Assembly (NCBI GenBank): GCA_021234155.1
Contig: JAJEKV010000010.1
Coordinates: 6,610,871 to 6,674,870, forward strand
Direction: 5' to 3'
Source of the DNA: Isoetes taiwanensis
Lineage: Eukaryota > Streptophyta > Lycopodiopsida > Isoetales > Isoetaceae
Length of the DNA: 64,000 nt
Shown here: piece by piece, positions 21,706 to 33,872 of the stretch
How the letters are laid out: every line of letters begins with the position of its first letter
How positions within the stretch are numbered: the stretch's first letter is position 1
The notes under the pieces: generated by a model
Databases searched by the model: none
Seen by the model: only the letters and a program-made list of their open reading frames with translations
What the model was told of the DNA's origin: nothing
Program-made: the position numbers and the translations under genes

Positions 21706-23240
21706 CTGCTAGGCGGCAAGACCCTGCATATATGACTTAGAAGGTGATCAGGATAATGAATAGAAAGTTGTTTCAGCAAATTTGGAGAAATAAAAAGCTT
21801 GTATTGACATTTGTAAGAAGGCCAGGGGGCTACAAGATCAATTATTCCTAATTGATGTGCATAAAGAATAGAAAGAAATGAAAACATCAAAGATTAATAC
21901 ATTTTGTCTTTTTCATGTTGTTGGTACAAATTGATGCATGCCTTGCTATCTTAAATAAATGCTTACATTTTTCCCTTGGTGCTCAGAGCCCCAATCTTGC
22001 CATGTTGCAACTCTATTTGGCAACAATCCATGTTCATACTCTCTGGTAATTGGCTCTTTCCAGGTTAACTACGATCAGAAGCATTGCTATGATGTTCCAT
22101 CTGCGTATACCAAATCATGTATTGATCTCTTGAAGCAGGAAAATAAAAACTCTGAAGTAATGAAGTTTGATACATAGGGTTTCTTTTACTATTCACCAGG
22201 AGGCCAATAATAAAAACCCTCATTGTATGAAGGGAATTCTCTCTTCGTTTTAATGATGGTACTAATGATAGTGGCCAAAACCATGCATATGGTGCAAAGA
22301 CGAGATGCTCACCTATAGTAACCAGCGTATAGTACCGGCTGGTGGATCGAACACACCAAATCACAAATGCTCCTGAAATCTCCATTTTAGGAGAATTCTT
22401 TACTGCTTCTTGATTCAAATATTTCCTGTGTTCCACTTAACAAAAGAAAGAACAAATACCATAAAGCCAGCATTGGTTCTTACCTCGGTCCTGTTGAAAA
22501 ATAATAAGGATGAGAAGGATGTTGTTGGAGCCGCATGGGAGTGATATAAGCCGGGTGTACAAGGCCAATGCCACGAAGGACGAAGGAGATAAAGAATTAC
22601 TTGGATATTTAGAATATTCATGACCGTTGGATTGCTAAATATGAAATCCGATGACTGGTAATTAGTTTGGTTTACATGGCATGACACGTGGACACTCTAG
22701 AATTGCAGCAAAAGTTGCACCTCGGGTTAGGCAACCAAGCTAAAAAATGAAACATTACAAGGTGTTTTTGTAGACAACATTTTTAGCACGTTTGCACAAA
22801 CGCAAGTGGACACTTTGAAGCAATTTCAGAGTGTCCACGTTGCTGCCAGGTGGGATTTTTGTGCAGGTGGCTGATGTTTCTGTCGTTGGATTTCATCTAC
22901 GGCTTCAGAAATTCATGGAAATTCCAAGTCACAGCAGTTATGTGTGCGCCGGGATATCTTGCGGAAGAGCGTTCCTGGCTTTTCTTCGATTCCTGTCATC
23001 ATTCTTGCATCCAATAGCAGTATAGCCGCTTCTAGGGTAAACATTTTGTTTCTTTATATTGTTTCGTTTTAGCATTTACTTCCAATTCCTTCCATTTCTT
23101 GTATCATTCTTTTTAGGATCGACTAACAGATTTGGGTTGTTAGGTAAGGCAGCATCGAGCATACTATTCTATCAGACATTCAGGCTGCTGCATAACAGGT
23201 TTGTATGATTCTATTTCTTCCATCTTGTTCTTGCTCGACG
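21706..23240. other. no gene seen
   Basis: Short ORFs on both strands, none recognised. The interval could hold introns of the sirtuin-like gene upstream of its exon. Confidence 0.35.
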
Positions 23241-23244
23241 TTCT

Positions 23245-23645
23245 TAAGAGTACATCACACTCTCCTCCATACACAATTCAAAGCTCTTCATGATGGTAAT
23301 TTGAGAAGTGAGGTTTTCAGCGTCTTTGGCTGCATTAAAACCACGTTTCAAATGAACAAAAAGATTGATATGAGCTGCTTGGTCAGGGGTGAGCTTGATG
23401 AGATTGGCTCCAAGCTTGCCAAGGTGAAGAGCAGCAACCTTCGAGTCTTTAGACCAAGAAAATCAATCTCATTGTCAAAATGGCCGATGTTACAAATATT
23501 GGCATTGTTCTTTATTTTCTTCATGTGACCAACCATGATGATGTCCTTGTTACCAATAGTGGTCACAAGTATGCCGGCCTCACCAACATCATTCAAAGTA
23601 AGAACATGGTAACCTTCCATGGTAGCCTCCAAAGCATAGCCGTTT
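23245..23645 (-). pseudogene. S-adenosylhomocysteine hydrolase processed pseudogene, fused to retroelement RT
   Basis: SAHH hydrolyses S-adenosylhomocysteine and so relieves inhibition of methyltransferases. From 23645 the frame reads [33 protein letters not shown] and [11 protein letters not shown], the NAD-binding core. About 100 codons are then skipped, and after a frame change [18 protein letters not shown] and TPDQAA match the C-terminus. The usual end (YRY) is absent. The sequence continues with FNAAKDAENLTSQITIMKS, which I do not recognise. There are no introns, which fits an origin as reverse-transcribed mRNA. It begins exactly where the reverse transcriptase of element 3 stops (after EDDIHKTA), as expected from template switching during reverse transcription or a junction deletion. 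Confidence 0.8.
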
Positions 23646-24822
23646 TGTGGATGTCGTCTTCCTTTATTCTGATCTGGTGATAACCTGACCTTAGGTCGAT
23701 CTTGGAGAAGACCTTTGCCCCTTGGAGCTGATCCATCAAGTCGTCTGATCTAGGGAGTGCGTACTTGTTCTTGATGGTGTGCTTGTTCAATTGTCTGTAA
23801 TCTATGCACATCCTCAAGCTTCCATCCTTCTTCTTGACAAAGAGGATGGGTGCCCCAAATGGTGAGACGCTAGGCCTGATGAAGCCTAGATCAAGCAATT
23901 CTTGTAACTGCTTCTTCAGCTCCGTGAGTTCATGTGTGGTCATTCTATATGGGGCCTTGCTCGTCGGCTTGGTCCCTGGTTCGAGTGCTATCTCACACTC
24001 TACTCCCCTGTAAGGAGGAAGCTTCTCGATCTCATCTGGAAAGAGATCGTGGAACTCCGTGATCAAGTTGGCGATTTGCTTGGGCAACTTGCTGAGCACT
24101 TTGTCTTCTTTGCTTCCCTCCGATTCGGGTTCTTCAACCTCGAGTTTGAAGACATATGCTACCTGCTCGCTCTTTATAGATTTGAGCAGCTTCTTAACAG
24201 ACATACACTGCATGATGGGAGTAACTTCTTTACCTGTGATCTCAATGGCTTTGCCGTCGGGCGTTGGAAAGGTCACCTTCCGCTTTCCACAATCAATGAT
24301 GGCCCCTGCTGGTCCAAGGTACTCCATTCCAATGATCAAGTCATACTTGCCGATGCCCATTACTTCTGCCCCCATTTGGATATTAATCCCTGGCAAGTCG
24401 ATGTCGAAGTTGATCCTTTTTCCAGCTGTATGTCTTACTGCTCCGCTTGCCAAGATTACGGGTCTTGGTTTGGATTTTAGGGGTTTCAATTTCAACATTT
24501 CAACCATCCTCGGGGATGCGAAGTTATGGCTACTTCCGGAGTCTATCAAGACTATGAAAGACTTGGCCTTTGCCTTCCCTACTGTGGAGATTACCTTATA
24601 CTGGTTCTCTGCCTGTTCTGTATCTATAGCAGCGAAGATGTGGCACTCACCCTGAATGTAATCGCGTGCCGCCTCGCCCGTCTTCATCGGCGGAGTGTCC
24701 CATCCGGCCCAATTACGCTGGCCCGAGCTCATAACAAATGGGCGCCGCTCAGCGGTTGGCGGCTGGAAACATCTAAAGCAGAGCTGCTTCTCTATGCATT
24801 CCTGCCTTTTCTCCTTGGGCAT
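23646..24822 (-). pseudogene. element 3 protease and N-terminal reverse transcriptase (truncated)
   Basis: From [18 protein letters not shown] the frame contains a damaged CCHC knuckle (CFRCFQPP; the expected GHxxxxC is lost). It then has the aspartic protease motif [12 protein letters not shown] and the RT beginnings [34 protein letters not shown] and [13 protein letters not shown]. It stops before the catalytic FFDD block. The RNase H and integrase regions are missing. Confidence 0.85.
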
Positions 24823-25935
24823 CGCCTGTAAGAAGGACCGTACTGCTTTCGAGTAGTTGGAACCTTCCTGTTTGTTTGTCCTTGAAGGACACCTGCTTTC
24901 TTTCCTGCTGTTTCCCCTGGTTGCTATTGTATGGGGACTTTGCTGGACTTGGGCTGGCTGCCCTAGGACTGTAGCTCCCTGTTGCTTTGCCTCTATCCTG
25001 ATAGTAAGGCTGCCTCTGTGCGGTGTTCTGCGGCCCGGATCCTTGCAAACTAATTGCTTTGGATTCTGCTTCCGATACTGTTTTAGGGTCTATTGCCCTT
25101 ACGAGCTTCCTGATTTCCTCGTTCAGCCCTTCTATGTAGCTTTCCACTGCATGTTTCTCGCTCAGCTTCGGCACATACAGTCTTAGCCTCATGAATTCTT
25201 CGGTGTACTTTTGCACCGTCTTGTAACCTTGCTGTAATCTGTAGAACTGCTGCATCATATTTGACTTGTGTTCTCGAGGAACATAGTGGCGTTTGAAAGC
25301 CTTTGAGAACTTCTTAAATCGGCATGCATCTCTGCTCAACCCATGGGCCTTGGCATAGCCCTTCCACCATATGCGTGCGGCCCCTTTCAGGTTGGCTGTT
25401 GCCACCCTGCCTTTGTCTTTATCCTTCATCCCGTAGGCATTGCCATACTCGCTCATTTCGTCGAGCCATGCCTCTGCCTCTAAGCCGGATCTGTTCTCGC
25501 CCGAGAACTGTTCGAGTTTCCGGGCTTTCCATACATTGCCCGATCTTTGAGTCCACCTTCTTACGGTAATCCGGGCCTTAGTGTCCTACGTAGATCTCTA
25601 TGGTCGGCGCACCTTTCGGCCTCTTTCTCGGACTCAGAATCCGAGGTCGAGCTTGAGTCGGAGGTTTCTGTGCTAGGGGACTTCCTTCTCTTACTCCTCC
25701 TCTTGTCTTTTCCCGACTTTCGGGGTGTGGTTTGTGGCCCGGATGATGCTTGGGCCGCTAGTAGGGCCTTTATCGGTCGGCTCGTTACAAGCATCTGCGA
25801 CATCTCTTCTTCTGGGGTCATGGGACCATATCCTTCGAAGAGATTTCTTTGAAGGGGTTGTCTTTCAGGGGTCTCTTCATCTCTGTTGGGCCTCCTGTTT
25901 TGCTCGACCGTTCGTTGTTCTCTATCTGCATACAC
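24773..25935 (-). pseudogene. element 3 gag (frameshifted)
   Basis: The N-terminal part (25935-25561) is Pro/Glu- and Ser-rich with basic KDKRRSKRRKSPS. The capsid part (25456-24773) reads [34 protein letters not shown] and YTEEFMRLRLYVPKL, the retrotransposon gag signature. The two are in different frames. The sequence before 25925 (AACTGTGTATGCAG) matches element 1 and looks like a splice acceptor. Confidence 0.8.
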
Positions 25936-26105
25936 AGTTGGTCATGGCTGTATGGTTAGTTTTATTTGTTCTTTTGCATTGTATGTGATGTTGGTATAGT
26001 TGCGGAACAAAAATACATCAACAAAACATTTAAAGTGCCAAAGAAGTTATATTCATATTATATAATATGTTTATACAAAAAGACTTCCGGGATCAAGATT
26101 TCTAA

Positions 26106-27620
26106 CTATTCTTGATAACGCTGGTAGGATGGGTTATCCTCTAGGAACTTCCTCACTTGGGCTGTTCCCACTGAATGACCCAAGTTCCTAAGGACGTTGA
26201 CTGAAGATCCACCCTGCAAAGCTCTGGCCAAATCTTCTACCCTGCGCTGGGAGGTATAGGCTGCGGTCACTGCCAGTCTTCCCTGCCTTCTGTAAGGTAT
26301 GGCGAAGTCAAAAATATCGAGTGCTACCGCTCTCTTCACCAGGATGGCATACTCGGTATTGGGAGCTAGCCGAGCATGCCGGCCAAAGCCTGAGAGCGCA
26401 ATTAGCATCGATACCCCTTCCTCGCCCCTGGGGGTGAATTTGCGGTGAATTACCGCTATTCTTCCATCCATCAGCAGGGGAAGGTAATACCGCAACGACC
26501 TGTCGTTGTGTGACGGGTCCTCGCCTCCTCGGCCTCCAGCTCTGTGTCTGCCGGCATAGTCATCGACCTCCACCGTGGTGAGCTCCATGTAGTCTCTGAC
26601 TGTTGCTGAAGCTCTCCTGAGGTCGAACTCGCCTCTTCTCTCCCGGGGAGGTGTTGTCGAAGAACTTGCCGTTAAGATGTTCGAGGTCGCGTGGCGAATC
26701 CCCATCTGTTCCTGTAGAGCAAGGAACTCTTCCTCCGTCGGTAGTTCCCGCGCCTCCATAATCTGCCTGATGTTGCTATAGGCTTGAATATCGGAGGTCG
26801 ACTCTCCCGTGTAAGTGTCGGCTTCCCTTACATGGAGTGGGAAGTCGGAGGTTCCTCGGACGATGAAGTCGTCCAGGTCTGTTCTCCGGAGTTGGTGCAG
26901 CAACTCGTCAGGTCGATACTCCCTTTCCCTGCACTCCGGGAGGTTCTGGATATCGCTTAGGAGCAAATACTCTTCGCCCTCGACGATGATGGGGGCTAGG
27001 CTTGTGATACCTAGCCCAAGAGGTGGCGCGATCCTGAGAGTTTGCCGACTTCTTTCGAAGTCTTGCAACTCTTGTTCTGCTAGCTGCTGCTCTTCCGCTG
27101 GGTCGAGCTCAACGTAGTCCTCATCCTCTTCATCTGACTCCTCGTCTTCTTCTTTTCCTTCTTGCTCCTGTTCGTACTGCGAAAGGAGCTGTTGTGCTGC
27201 TGCTGTGGCTATTGGGTCCACGTCCATGGGGGGAATGGAGGTCTCTCCCATGGGGTTCTCGGCACGGTGGGTAAGAAAAATTGCTAAGGCAGCGTTGAAA
27301 GAGAAGTATTTGGTCCTGTTGACAGTCAGGACCATTGGCTCGGGCATGCGCTGGGCTTTATTTGTGAGATACTTGGCAATGTTTGGAACATCGCCTAAGG
27401 CTGCTTGAAGGGATTGCCTAGGAACAAAGTAGCCTATGCAAGGTGGAAGCTGCACTAATGATGGCTTGAAATTCAGACAGGACTCTGCTATATGCTGGGG
27501 TTGCATGCAAGTTGCTTGGACATCTATTTCTTTCCGGAAGACCCAGAAAACCTCATCGATGTCAGCCTCGGCGGCATGAGCGCTGGCGCTGTACCATCGT
27601 CTGAAATCAGAGGTTGCCAT
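26106..27620 (-). CDS. element 3 ORF2, retroelement accessory protein of unknown function
   Basis: 504 codons open from ATG 27620 (MATSDFRRWYSASAHAAEAD). It aligns along its length with the 508-aa ORF of element 1: SLVQLPPCIGYFVPR, LGLGITSLAPIIVEGEEYLL, LSDIQNLPECREREYR, LRYYLPLLMDGRIAVIHRKF and GHSVGTAQVRKFLEDNPSY. The middle is acidic (runs of E and D). No signal peptide, membrane segment or known enzyme motif is visible. The upstream leader (CAGCTCCCTGAGGCGC) matches that of element 1 up to the TATA box, where element 4 is inserted. The frame is intact although gag and pol of the same element are broken. Confidence 0.75.
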   Translation of the reverse strand: MATSDFRRWYSASAHAAEADIDEVFWVFRKEIDVQATCMQPQHIAESCLNFKPSLVQLPPCIGYFVPRQSLQAALGDVPNIAKYLTNKAQRMPEPMVLTVNRTKYFSFNAALAIFLTHRAENPMGETSIPPMDVDPIATAAAQQLLSQYEQEQEGKEEDEESDEEDEDYVELDPAEEQQLAEQELQDFERSRQTLRIAPPLGLGITSLAPIIVEGEEYLLLSDIQNLPECREREYRPDELLHQLRRTDLDDFIVRGTSDFPLHVREADTYTGESTSDIQAYSNIRQIMEARELPTEEEFLALQEQMGIRHATSNILTASSSTTPPRERRGEFDLRRASATVRDYMELTTVEVDDYAGRHRAGGRGGEDPSHNDRSLRYYLPLLMDGRIAVIHRKFTPRGEEGVSMLIALSGFGRHARLAPNTEYAILVKRAVALDIFDFAIPYRRQGRLAVTAAYTSQRRVEDLARALQGGSSVNVLRNLGHSVGTAQVRKFLEDNPSYQRYQE

Positions 27621-27739
27621 GAGTTTAGCGAGGAAGAGACTAGCAAACGGATGCAAGAGCGCCTCAGGGAGCTGTGAAATCGGCTAAGGGGGGCAGGAGC
27701 AAACTCGTAGGGTGTTACGTAAGGAATGAGGGACCTATT

Positions 27740-29372
27740 TGTGACGCTCCCTGCTAAATATACGGCGCCCGGCCGTACACTCGGCAGGAAATCCCCCATC
27801 CGGTCCATCAACCGCATGGGCCCTTCGTCTAACCTGCACTCTGAGAGAATCCTAGTGCGGGCAGGGGACACGAAGGTGTCTTGCGCGCCCTTCCCCTATG
27901 GGCTCCTATCACAGCGGAAGCATAAACAACGTCAGAACTAGCAATAACAATACAACATACTACCTCGAAGGGTAGTCCATCCCATATCCGTAAGAGCAAA
28001 GAAGATAATCATAAACCATAAAACATAAGAGCTCCTACCCATAGCTCGGACTTCGTGGGAGGACGGCCCGACCGGCTAGGGCCTCAAGATAGAGCGACCA
28101 GTCATGGCAATGGCGAGGGCTGGCATAAGACAATGGCTAGGGTTGACCACTCCATCCGCCCCTCCCATGCATACTTTGCGGATGGGCTCAATCGGGCTCG
28201 CATGACTCTAGCCTTCCAGATCACGCAATCCCATGGCATCACCCATCGGGACTACTCCGGTTGCATCTCCCCGGTCCGTCCCGAGCGGGAAGGGTTGCAT
28301 CTCCCCTTCCCGGTTTTAGAGGTTCCACGGCTGCTAGAGAATCGTGGGCGACACGATTCGCACCCGACAACCCCCAAAACAAGAGCCAAGCCGACACTTG
28401 CAACTCTTGAGAGGGCGGGGCGACACCATCGCCCGAGGTGTCGGACCCATGCTCGCCCCCACGGTGACCGACCATAAGCCTAGCCCACTATGGGATCCCC
28501 CCGTAGCCCCCACTCGGGCAGGGGATCCTCCCTCCTTTGATTGCCTCTAGCCCCGTTGTGTAGTGCTGAGTCACATCATAACCTCCATAGCCCGGTGGGT
28601 TCCTATGCACAGGCCGCAACTAATAGGAACTAAGGGATCTACACTAGGAGCATACTACATATAGCTCTAGGTCTCTACCCCCCTTCCCAATACAAGAGGA
28701 GCAAACATGATCAACCAACATCACATAACATCATATCATATAATCATATGAACATCTTAACCTAATCATACATATCTAACTTACAGTTAGGATTCCTTGA
28801 TTAGGGTTCAAGATGATGAATGAGGGTTCTAGGATGGCTCTACCTTAGGTACAAGATGCTAACTCATCTGGAATGCTAATTCCAGATGAACTACTATGAT
28901 CGCTACCCTACATACCTGCTCCAGAAGCACTCCCTTCCAATCCTGGCGTCTTCATAGTCTTCGAAGTGTTCGAGGTAGCTCCCACTCCTGCTGATGCGCT
29001 CATGCTCTGGGGGCTGCCATGCTATGCTGTGCCATAGCAGACGGTTCTCGAAACGGAGTTTCGAGCGCGAAGAAGGTTCCCAGACTGCTGGAGCCAGAAA
29101 AGAGGCCTAGGGTTAGGGTTTAGGCCTTTATAGGTTAGGGTTCACATGTTATGCCACATGGCTCCAATAGGGTAAGTCCGTGTGGTGGGTGCCCAATAGG
29201 TTAAGGCCACGTGGAAATTGGTCTTAACCTAAGGTTGGCTAAGTTATATGAATAACTTAGTCATCCCCCTAGTGCCACAATCTATGGTATACAAGGCTAT
29301 ATATGTAGACTTGTATGGTGACGGGTCCAGGAATATACGTATTTATAGCGTATATTCCCCTGGAACGTCACA
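27740..29372 (-). repeat. 3' LTR of element 4
   Basis: 1633 bp, TGTGACGCTCC ... GGAACGTCACA on the plus strand, with TG..CA ends. It shares blocks with the element 2 LTRs (TGGCTAGGGTTG, CACTCCATCCGCCCCTC, TTGCGGATGGG, GTGGGCT / GTGCACAGGCCGCAACTA types) but is clearly diverged. The 5-bp left flank is CTATT. Confidence 0.85.
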
Positions 29373-29386
29373 TTCTCCCCCCCTTA
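29373..29386 (-). promoter_or_regulatory. polypurine tract of element 4
   Basis: Minus strand AAGGGGGGGGAGAA directly before the LTR. It is the expected plus-strand primer of reverse transcription and fixes the LTR as the 3' one. Confidence 0.8.
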
Positions 29387-31683
29387 GGACAATGCTGTCC
29401 TCAGCATTGCGCTAAGGTGACGAACCTACTCTAATCCTGCAAAAGCACACAACAAGAATATATGAACTTAACTCTATTGAAAAGATCAACTTTTTGTTAA
29501 TTACTTATTATGTATTTATAAAGCTATATTTATAAGTTATACAAAATTATATAGCTATAACAACTATTACTATCAAAGTATAGTTCATAGTTAGTCTAAA
29601 ATCTATGACTCCTATCTTCTCGTAACGTGCTCCCTCCTTCATGCTTCCCTTCACTGGCCTGCACAAGTAGCACATTACGTTATATAAGTTAAATAAGTTT
29701 GTGGTTTTAGGGGACCACCCTCCTTACCTACCTCCTTGAGCCGAACTACCAGCTCAAGGTTACCCTACTACCTTGCACTCGATCATGGCCCTTTCGGATT
29801 TGAGCTTAAGGATCATTTAAGATGCTCCTATCATCGCCCATGATCAAGTGCTACCTTGTACTCGGTTACCCGGTGCCGAGTACTCCCTAGTGCATCATGC
29901 CCCAAGTGTTTTAAGCTAGGGAACGTCTCACGATCCCATCATCGCGCATGATCACTTTAACCCTCACCATGACCCCCCTATGGCCAGGTGTGCGTACCCC
30001 GCATCGCGGCATAGAGAGCATCCGATCGATGTCCCATCATCGCCCACCATGCCTCATTCCTCACTCACATGACCCTAATGGTCATGCGCACCTCTTGGTG
30101 CGTGTTGGCCTAGAGAATGCCTTAAAGGCGTATCCCATCATCGCCCACACGTTCCAAGATTCTGGCACATGCACTCTACTAACTAGAATACATGAGCCAG
30201 AACTTAAGGCTAACTAAGAAACATACTAAGCTAACCTCCTGGCAAGTCGTAGGCCGATCAAATCGGGAGGCTGCTTCCATCAAACTCCTTCCTAAACTCT
30301 GGGTATTGCTTCTCCAAATCCTGCTTCAATACCCATGTCGCGTCTTCCACGGGCAAGTGCTTCCACTTGACCAAATACTGGAGGAATTAGGACCTCCTAG
30401 TCTTCTTGAATGACTTATCAAGAAGTAATTCAGGCACAATTTCAACTTGTTCCTCCGTCATTTCCAACAAAGTTGGAGTATCCAAAACCTCATCAAGGTT
30501 AGGATCGTGCCTTTTGAATAATCTCACATGGAAGACCTTAAGGTGGGCCGAGAGCTCCAACTTGTAGGCCTGAGAGCCCACTCTTCTCCAAGGTCTTGAA
30601 CGGACCGGCCCACCTAGGGGCGAGCTTCTTACAATTGCCGATGCGAAGCTTCCTTTGCTTAACCTTTACTTGCGCCAAACTTTATCTCTCACAACAAAAC
30701 AACTCTCGAGGAGTTTTATGTCTATCTGCTAGACTCTTCAGATATGCCCATGCTGTTGAAGATACTCTCACACTTCTTCCAAAAGCTACCGCATATATGC
30801 TGTCGTTGTTGAGAAACTTCCACCTTGGGCACTAGATTATGCCACATAACTAGGGTCAAGCATTGATAACTGTAACTGATCATGGGTGAGACATCTTTGA
30901 TGACTCTTGCTTCATATTATTGTACGTAATTGACCAGGTGGATGTACTCGGCCCATTTGGATTACTTGTTCCAATCATAGTTTCCCAACGTGCTCTCCAA
31001 AATTATGTTGGTGCGGTTCCTTTGCCGATTTGACTGCAAATGATAAACAAAACTCATCAACAAGTTGGTGCGGCTCATGTTGAAGAAGTCTTGCTAAACG
31101 TCGCTAAAGAACTTCGCATCTCTATTGGTGATGATCGACCTGTGCATTCCATGCAGCCTAAAAGAACTCATATGTAGACCACACGGCTAGATCCAAGGCG
31201 GTGTTTATGGTGTGGCATGGCAAGTATGTGCCCTTTTGATAAGCTATGTACCACAACCATCAAGGCTTCAAAGCTTCTTGTTGTCCTTGGAAGGTCTGCT
31301 ATGAAAACCAAGCTGAAGACTTCCCACTTGGCATCTGGCACCGCCCAAGGTTCCAAAACTCCTGGAATTCGAAGTTGTTCTGCCTTTGTCTGCTGATGCC
31401 ACTGACATTCTTGGATATATCTGACTATCTGCTTCTTCATGTCCGGCCAGAAGTAGCTACTTTTAATCTGGAATAGGCTTTTATAAATTTTGCATGGCCG
31501 GAATTAGGGCTAGTATGCGTGTCATGAAGGATTTTGCTTACTCCTGATACTTTAAGCATAGTTGTTCTTTGATATTAAAGATTGCCTTCCTTTAATTCAA
31601 AATATTTGAAGGTTTCTCTTTGTTAATCCATCCTTGCACTCTTGCAAAGACTAGCCCACTATGTGCTTGAACTCTATGTTTGT
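29387..31683 (-). pseudogene. element 4 pol 3' remnant (integrase, post-integrase region)
   Basis: Short minus-strand frames give the integrase zinc-binding region and start of the core (31440-31168: YIQECQWHQQTKAEQLRIPG) and the post-integrase segment (30581-30387: LKVFHVRLFKRHDPNLDEVL, LLEMTEEQVEIVPELLLD). Many stops and frameshifts lie between. It is the most decayed of the four elements, as expected for an older insertion. Confidence 0.75.
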
Positions 31684-33337
31684 TGTGACGCTCCCTGAAC
31701 ATATACGACCCTCGGTCGTACACATACGGGGACTTTCCCCTCCCATGGCGACCAACTCGCCATGAGCAGGGCCCTCCGTCTATTTCGGCCCATCTATAAT
31801 ACGATGCCCGGAAGAAGGACACGAAGGGGTCATTCGGCCCACGCCTTCAATGGGGCTCCTACGTCGCGGAAGCGTGAATACAAGGGTTAGCACACAGCAT
31901 AAATCACATATAAATAACCACCACGAAGGGTGGCATATCCATCCAAATACCAACGGCAAAGAATATGCATCTAAACCTAAGAAAACACCCCAAACCCATG
32001 GTTCTACCCCGGTTCAGACTCCAGTGAGGATCGACTGACGGCTAGGCCTCAAGAGATCAGCAGACAGAATCTTGACATGGCGTTGGCCGGCATAGAACAT
32101 TGGCTAGGGTTGTCCACTCCATCCGCCCCTCCTGTGCACACTTTGCAGATGGGTCAATTCACGCTATGGCGTCGCTATAGCCTTCCGGAGACGCAGGCTC
32201 GAGGCATCACCCTGCTGAGCCCACTCCAGGGTTCATGAAGCCCCGGTCCGATGAGGCAGGTCAGGGAAGCGTCCCCTCCCAGAATCACAGTGGCTCCATG
32301 GGCGAGCTAGAGAATACGTGCCGCATCAGCGACCCCCTTCCGTGCACCGGAATACTCACCCTAAATCTACTCAAAGTGCAAGGTGCCCCATACGGGTCAC
32401 ACCTTCCCACCCAGGGAGTGTCAGACCCATACCCGGCCCTCTACGTGACCGGCTATCAGGTCTAGCTCGCTATAGGAGTCCCAGGAGCCTTTTATGTTCG
32501 TGCAAGACCCCACCTCCACTTCACCACTGTGTTCCTTGTCTGGTGCTAAGCCAGTACCATAGCATCTATGACCCGGTGGGCTCTTGTGCACAGGCCGCAA
32601 CTAGTGGGATGCTACAGGGGTCTATCTAGGAGCATACTACAATACATGGCTCAGAGGTCTCTACCCCCGTAACCCCCCCCCATTCCAGAAGTAATACCAT
32701 GCAAAGAACTATCAATCCATCCTTAACAAACATAATCAGTATCAGAAATAAGAAGAACTCACCTTTACAATCAAGGGTTAGTCCTATAAGTAAAACAATG
32801 AGATAATAGAGAAGCAAGCACAACCCGTGCCCAACAGGGGCGCTGCCCTAGAATTCACAACTATATTAGCCACCCACCTGAATTCTGGCTGGATCCATTA
32901 CCAATTGGTGCTTCCATCTCCTAGGTCTTGGTGGTTCAAACCCAGCTACAAAAAAAGTTCTTGGTCCGGTGGCTTTCGGATGTGGTTTGGCGCAGGCTCC
33001 TGCTCCTTCTTGGACCTAATTTTGGGAGTCAATTAGCAATAGGGATCAGGTTGACAGCCCAATTTGGAAGTCCCCATGTTGGCCAATCGAATTAGGCCAG
33101 GTGGCGCCTTCCCAAAGCATTTATTGGCCTAATTATCCCATTTAATATTAATCCCTAGATTATAGGTTATTATCTTTAATGATTAAATTAGCATAGCTAA
33201 TTTAATCCCTTTTAAGTCAACCCCCTAGGTTACAATACCCCATGGTGGCGTACCTTTATCGGGTGACGTGTCAGTATATTTATAGGTGTACCGTATAAAT
33301 ACGTTACGTATACCGTATAAATACGTGGAACGTCACA
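31684..33337 (-). repeat. 3' LTR of element 2
   Basis: 1654 bp, TGTGACGCTCC ... GGAACGTCACA (plus strand). It matches 42320-43970 closely over most of its length, with a few dense clusters of differences (about 32330 and 32945). Confidence 0.9.
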
Positions 33338-33350
33338 TTCTCCCCTCCTT
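33338..33350 (-). promoter_or_regulatory. polypurine tract of element 2
   Basis: Minus strand AAGGAGGGGAGAA immediately before the 3' LTR. Confidence 0.85.
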
Positions 33351-33872
33351 AAAAATAATGCTGTCCTCAGCATTGGGGTTAATTAATCAGAGACAGTTAC
33401 TTAAAAAAAACTGAATTAGGAAGAATATACTTAAGAAAGGAAGATAACTTATTATTTCAAACAGTAATACATTGAAGTTGAAAATAACAAAGTGTCAGCA
33501 CCAAGGTGCATTTTACAAACGTATCATCAGAAGAAGTTCAAGGACCGAAGTCCGATTTTTTTGTTAAAACATCATAGAGGACGAAAATAAGACATGTAAA
33601 GCAAGCGAATCCGAAAAGTTGGGTCATCAGCAACCCTCTATACATGGGCAGGTCAGTCCTTAACCACTCAGCGGCGCATGCACATGTCAATATATAAATA
33701 TATATCAATAATATAATTAGATTGTGGTTGAAGGGTCCACCCCCTATAAGAAAATAAAAGAAAACTTATCTACAAGGAACCTATCAGGCCTATAGTTCGC
33801 AGTTCATTGTGGCGTAAGGACTGGTCAGGTTCCTATTATCGCCAAGATGAACGCGGCTATGAACTACATGGT
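33351..33872. other. untranslated region between pol and 3' LTR of element 2
   Basis: About 520 bp without an ORF. Element 1 has a similar but longer untranslated stretch in the same place. Confidence 0.5.

Larger units (their letters stand above)
23646..27739 (-). mobile_element. Ty3/gypsy element 3, truncated internal part
   Basis: Order on the minus strand: unknown ORF2 (27620-26106), gag (25935-24773), protease and start of RT (24822-23646). No LTR of its own is visible. The 5' side stops at 27739, inside a sequence matching the TATA-box leader of element 1 (AATAGGTCC ... GCTCCCTGAGGCGC). There the LTR of element 4 is inserted. The 3' side stops in RT at the SAHH fusion. The protein sequences are closest to element 1. 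Confidence 0.8.
27740..31683 (-). mobile_element. Ty3/gypsy element 4, 3' part with 3' LTR
   Basis: On the minus strand this holds the end of pol (31683-29387), a polypurine tract and one LTR (29372-27740). The low-coordinate flank is the TATA box of element 3. The high-coordinate end at 31683 is cut by elements 1 and 2, so its 5' half is not in the window or lies beyond element 1. Confidence 0.75.

Noticed and set aside
28055-28550. Plus-strand ORFs of 140 and 68 codons
   Set aside because: They lie inside the LTR of element 4 and have no counterpart in the other LTRs.
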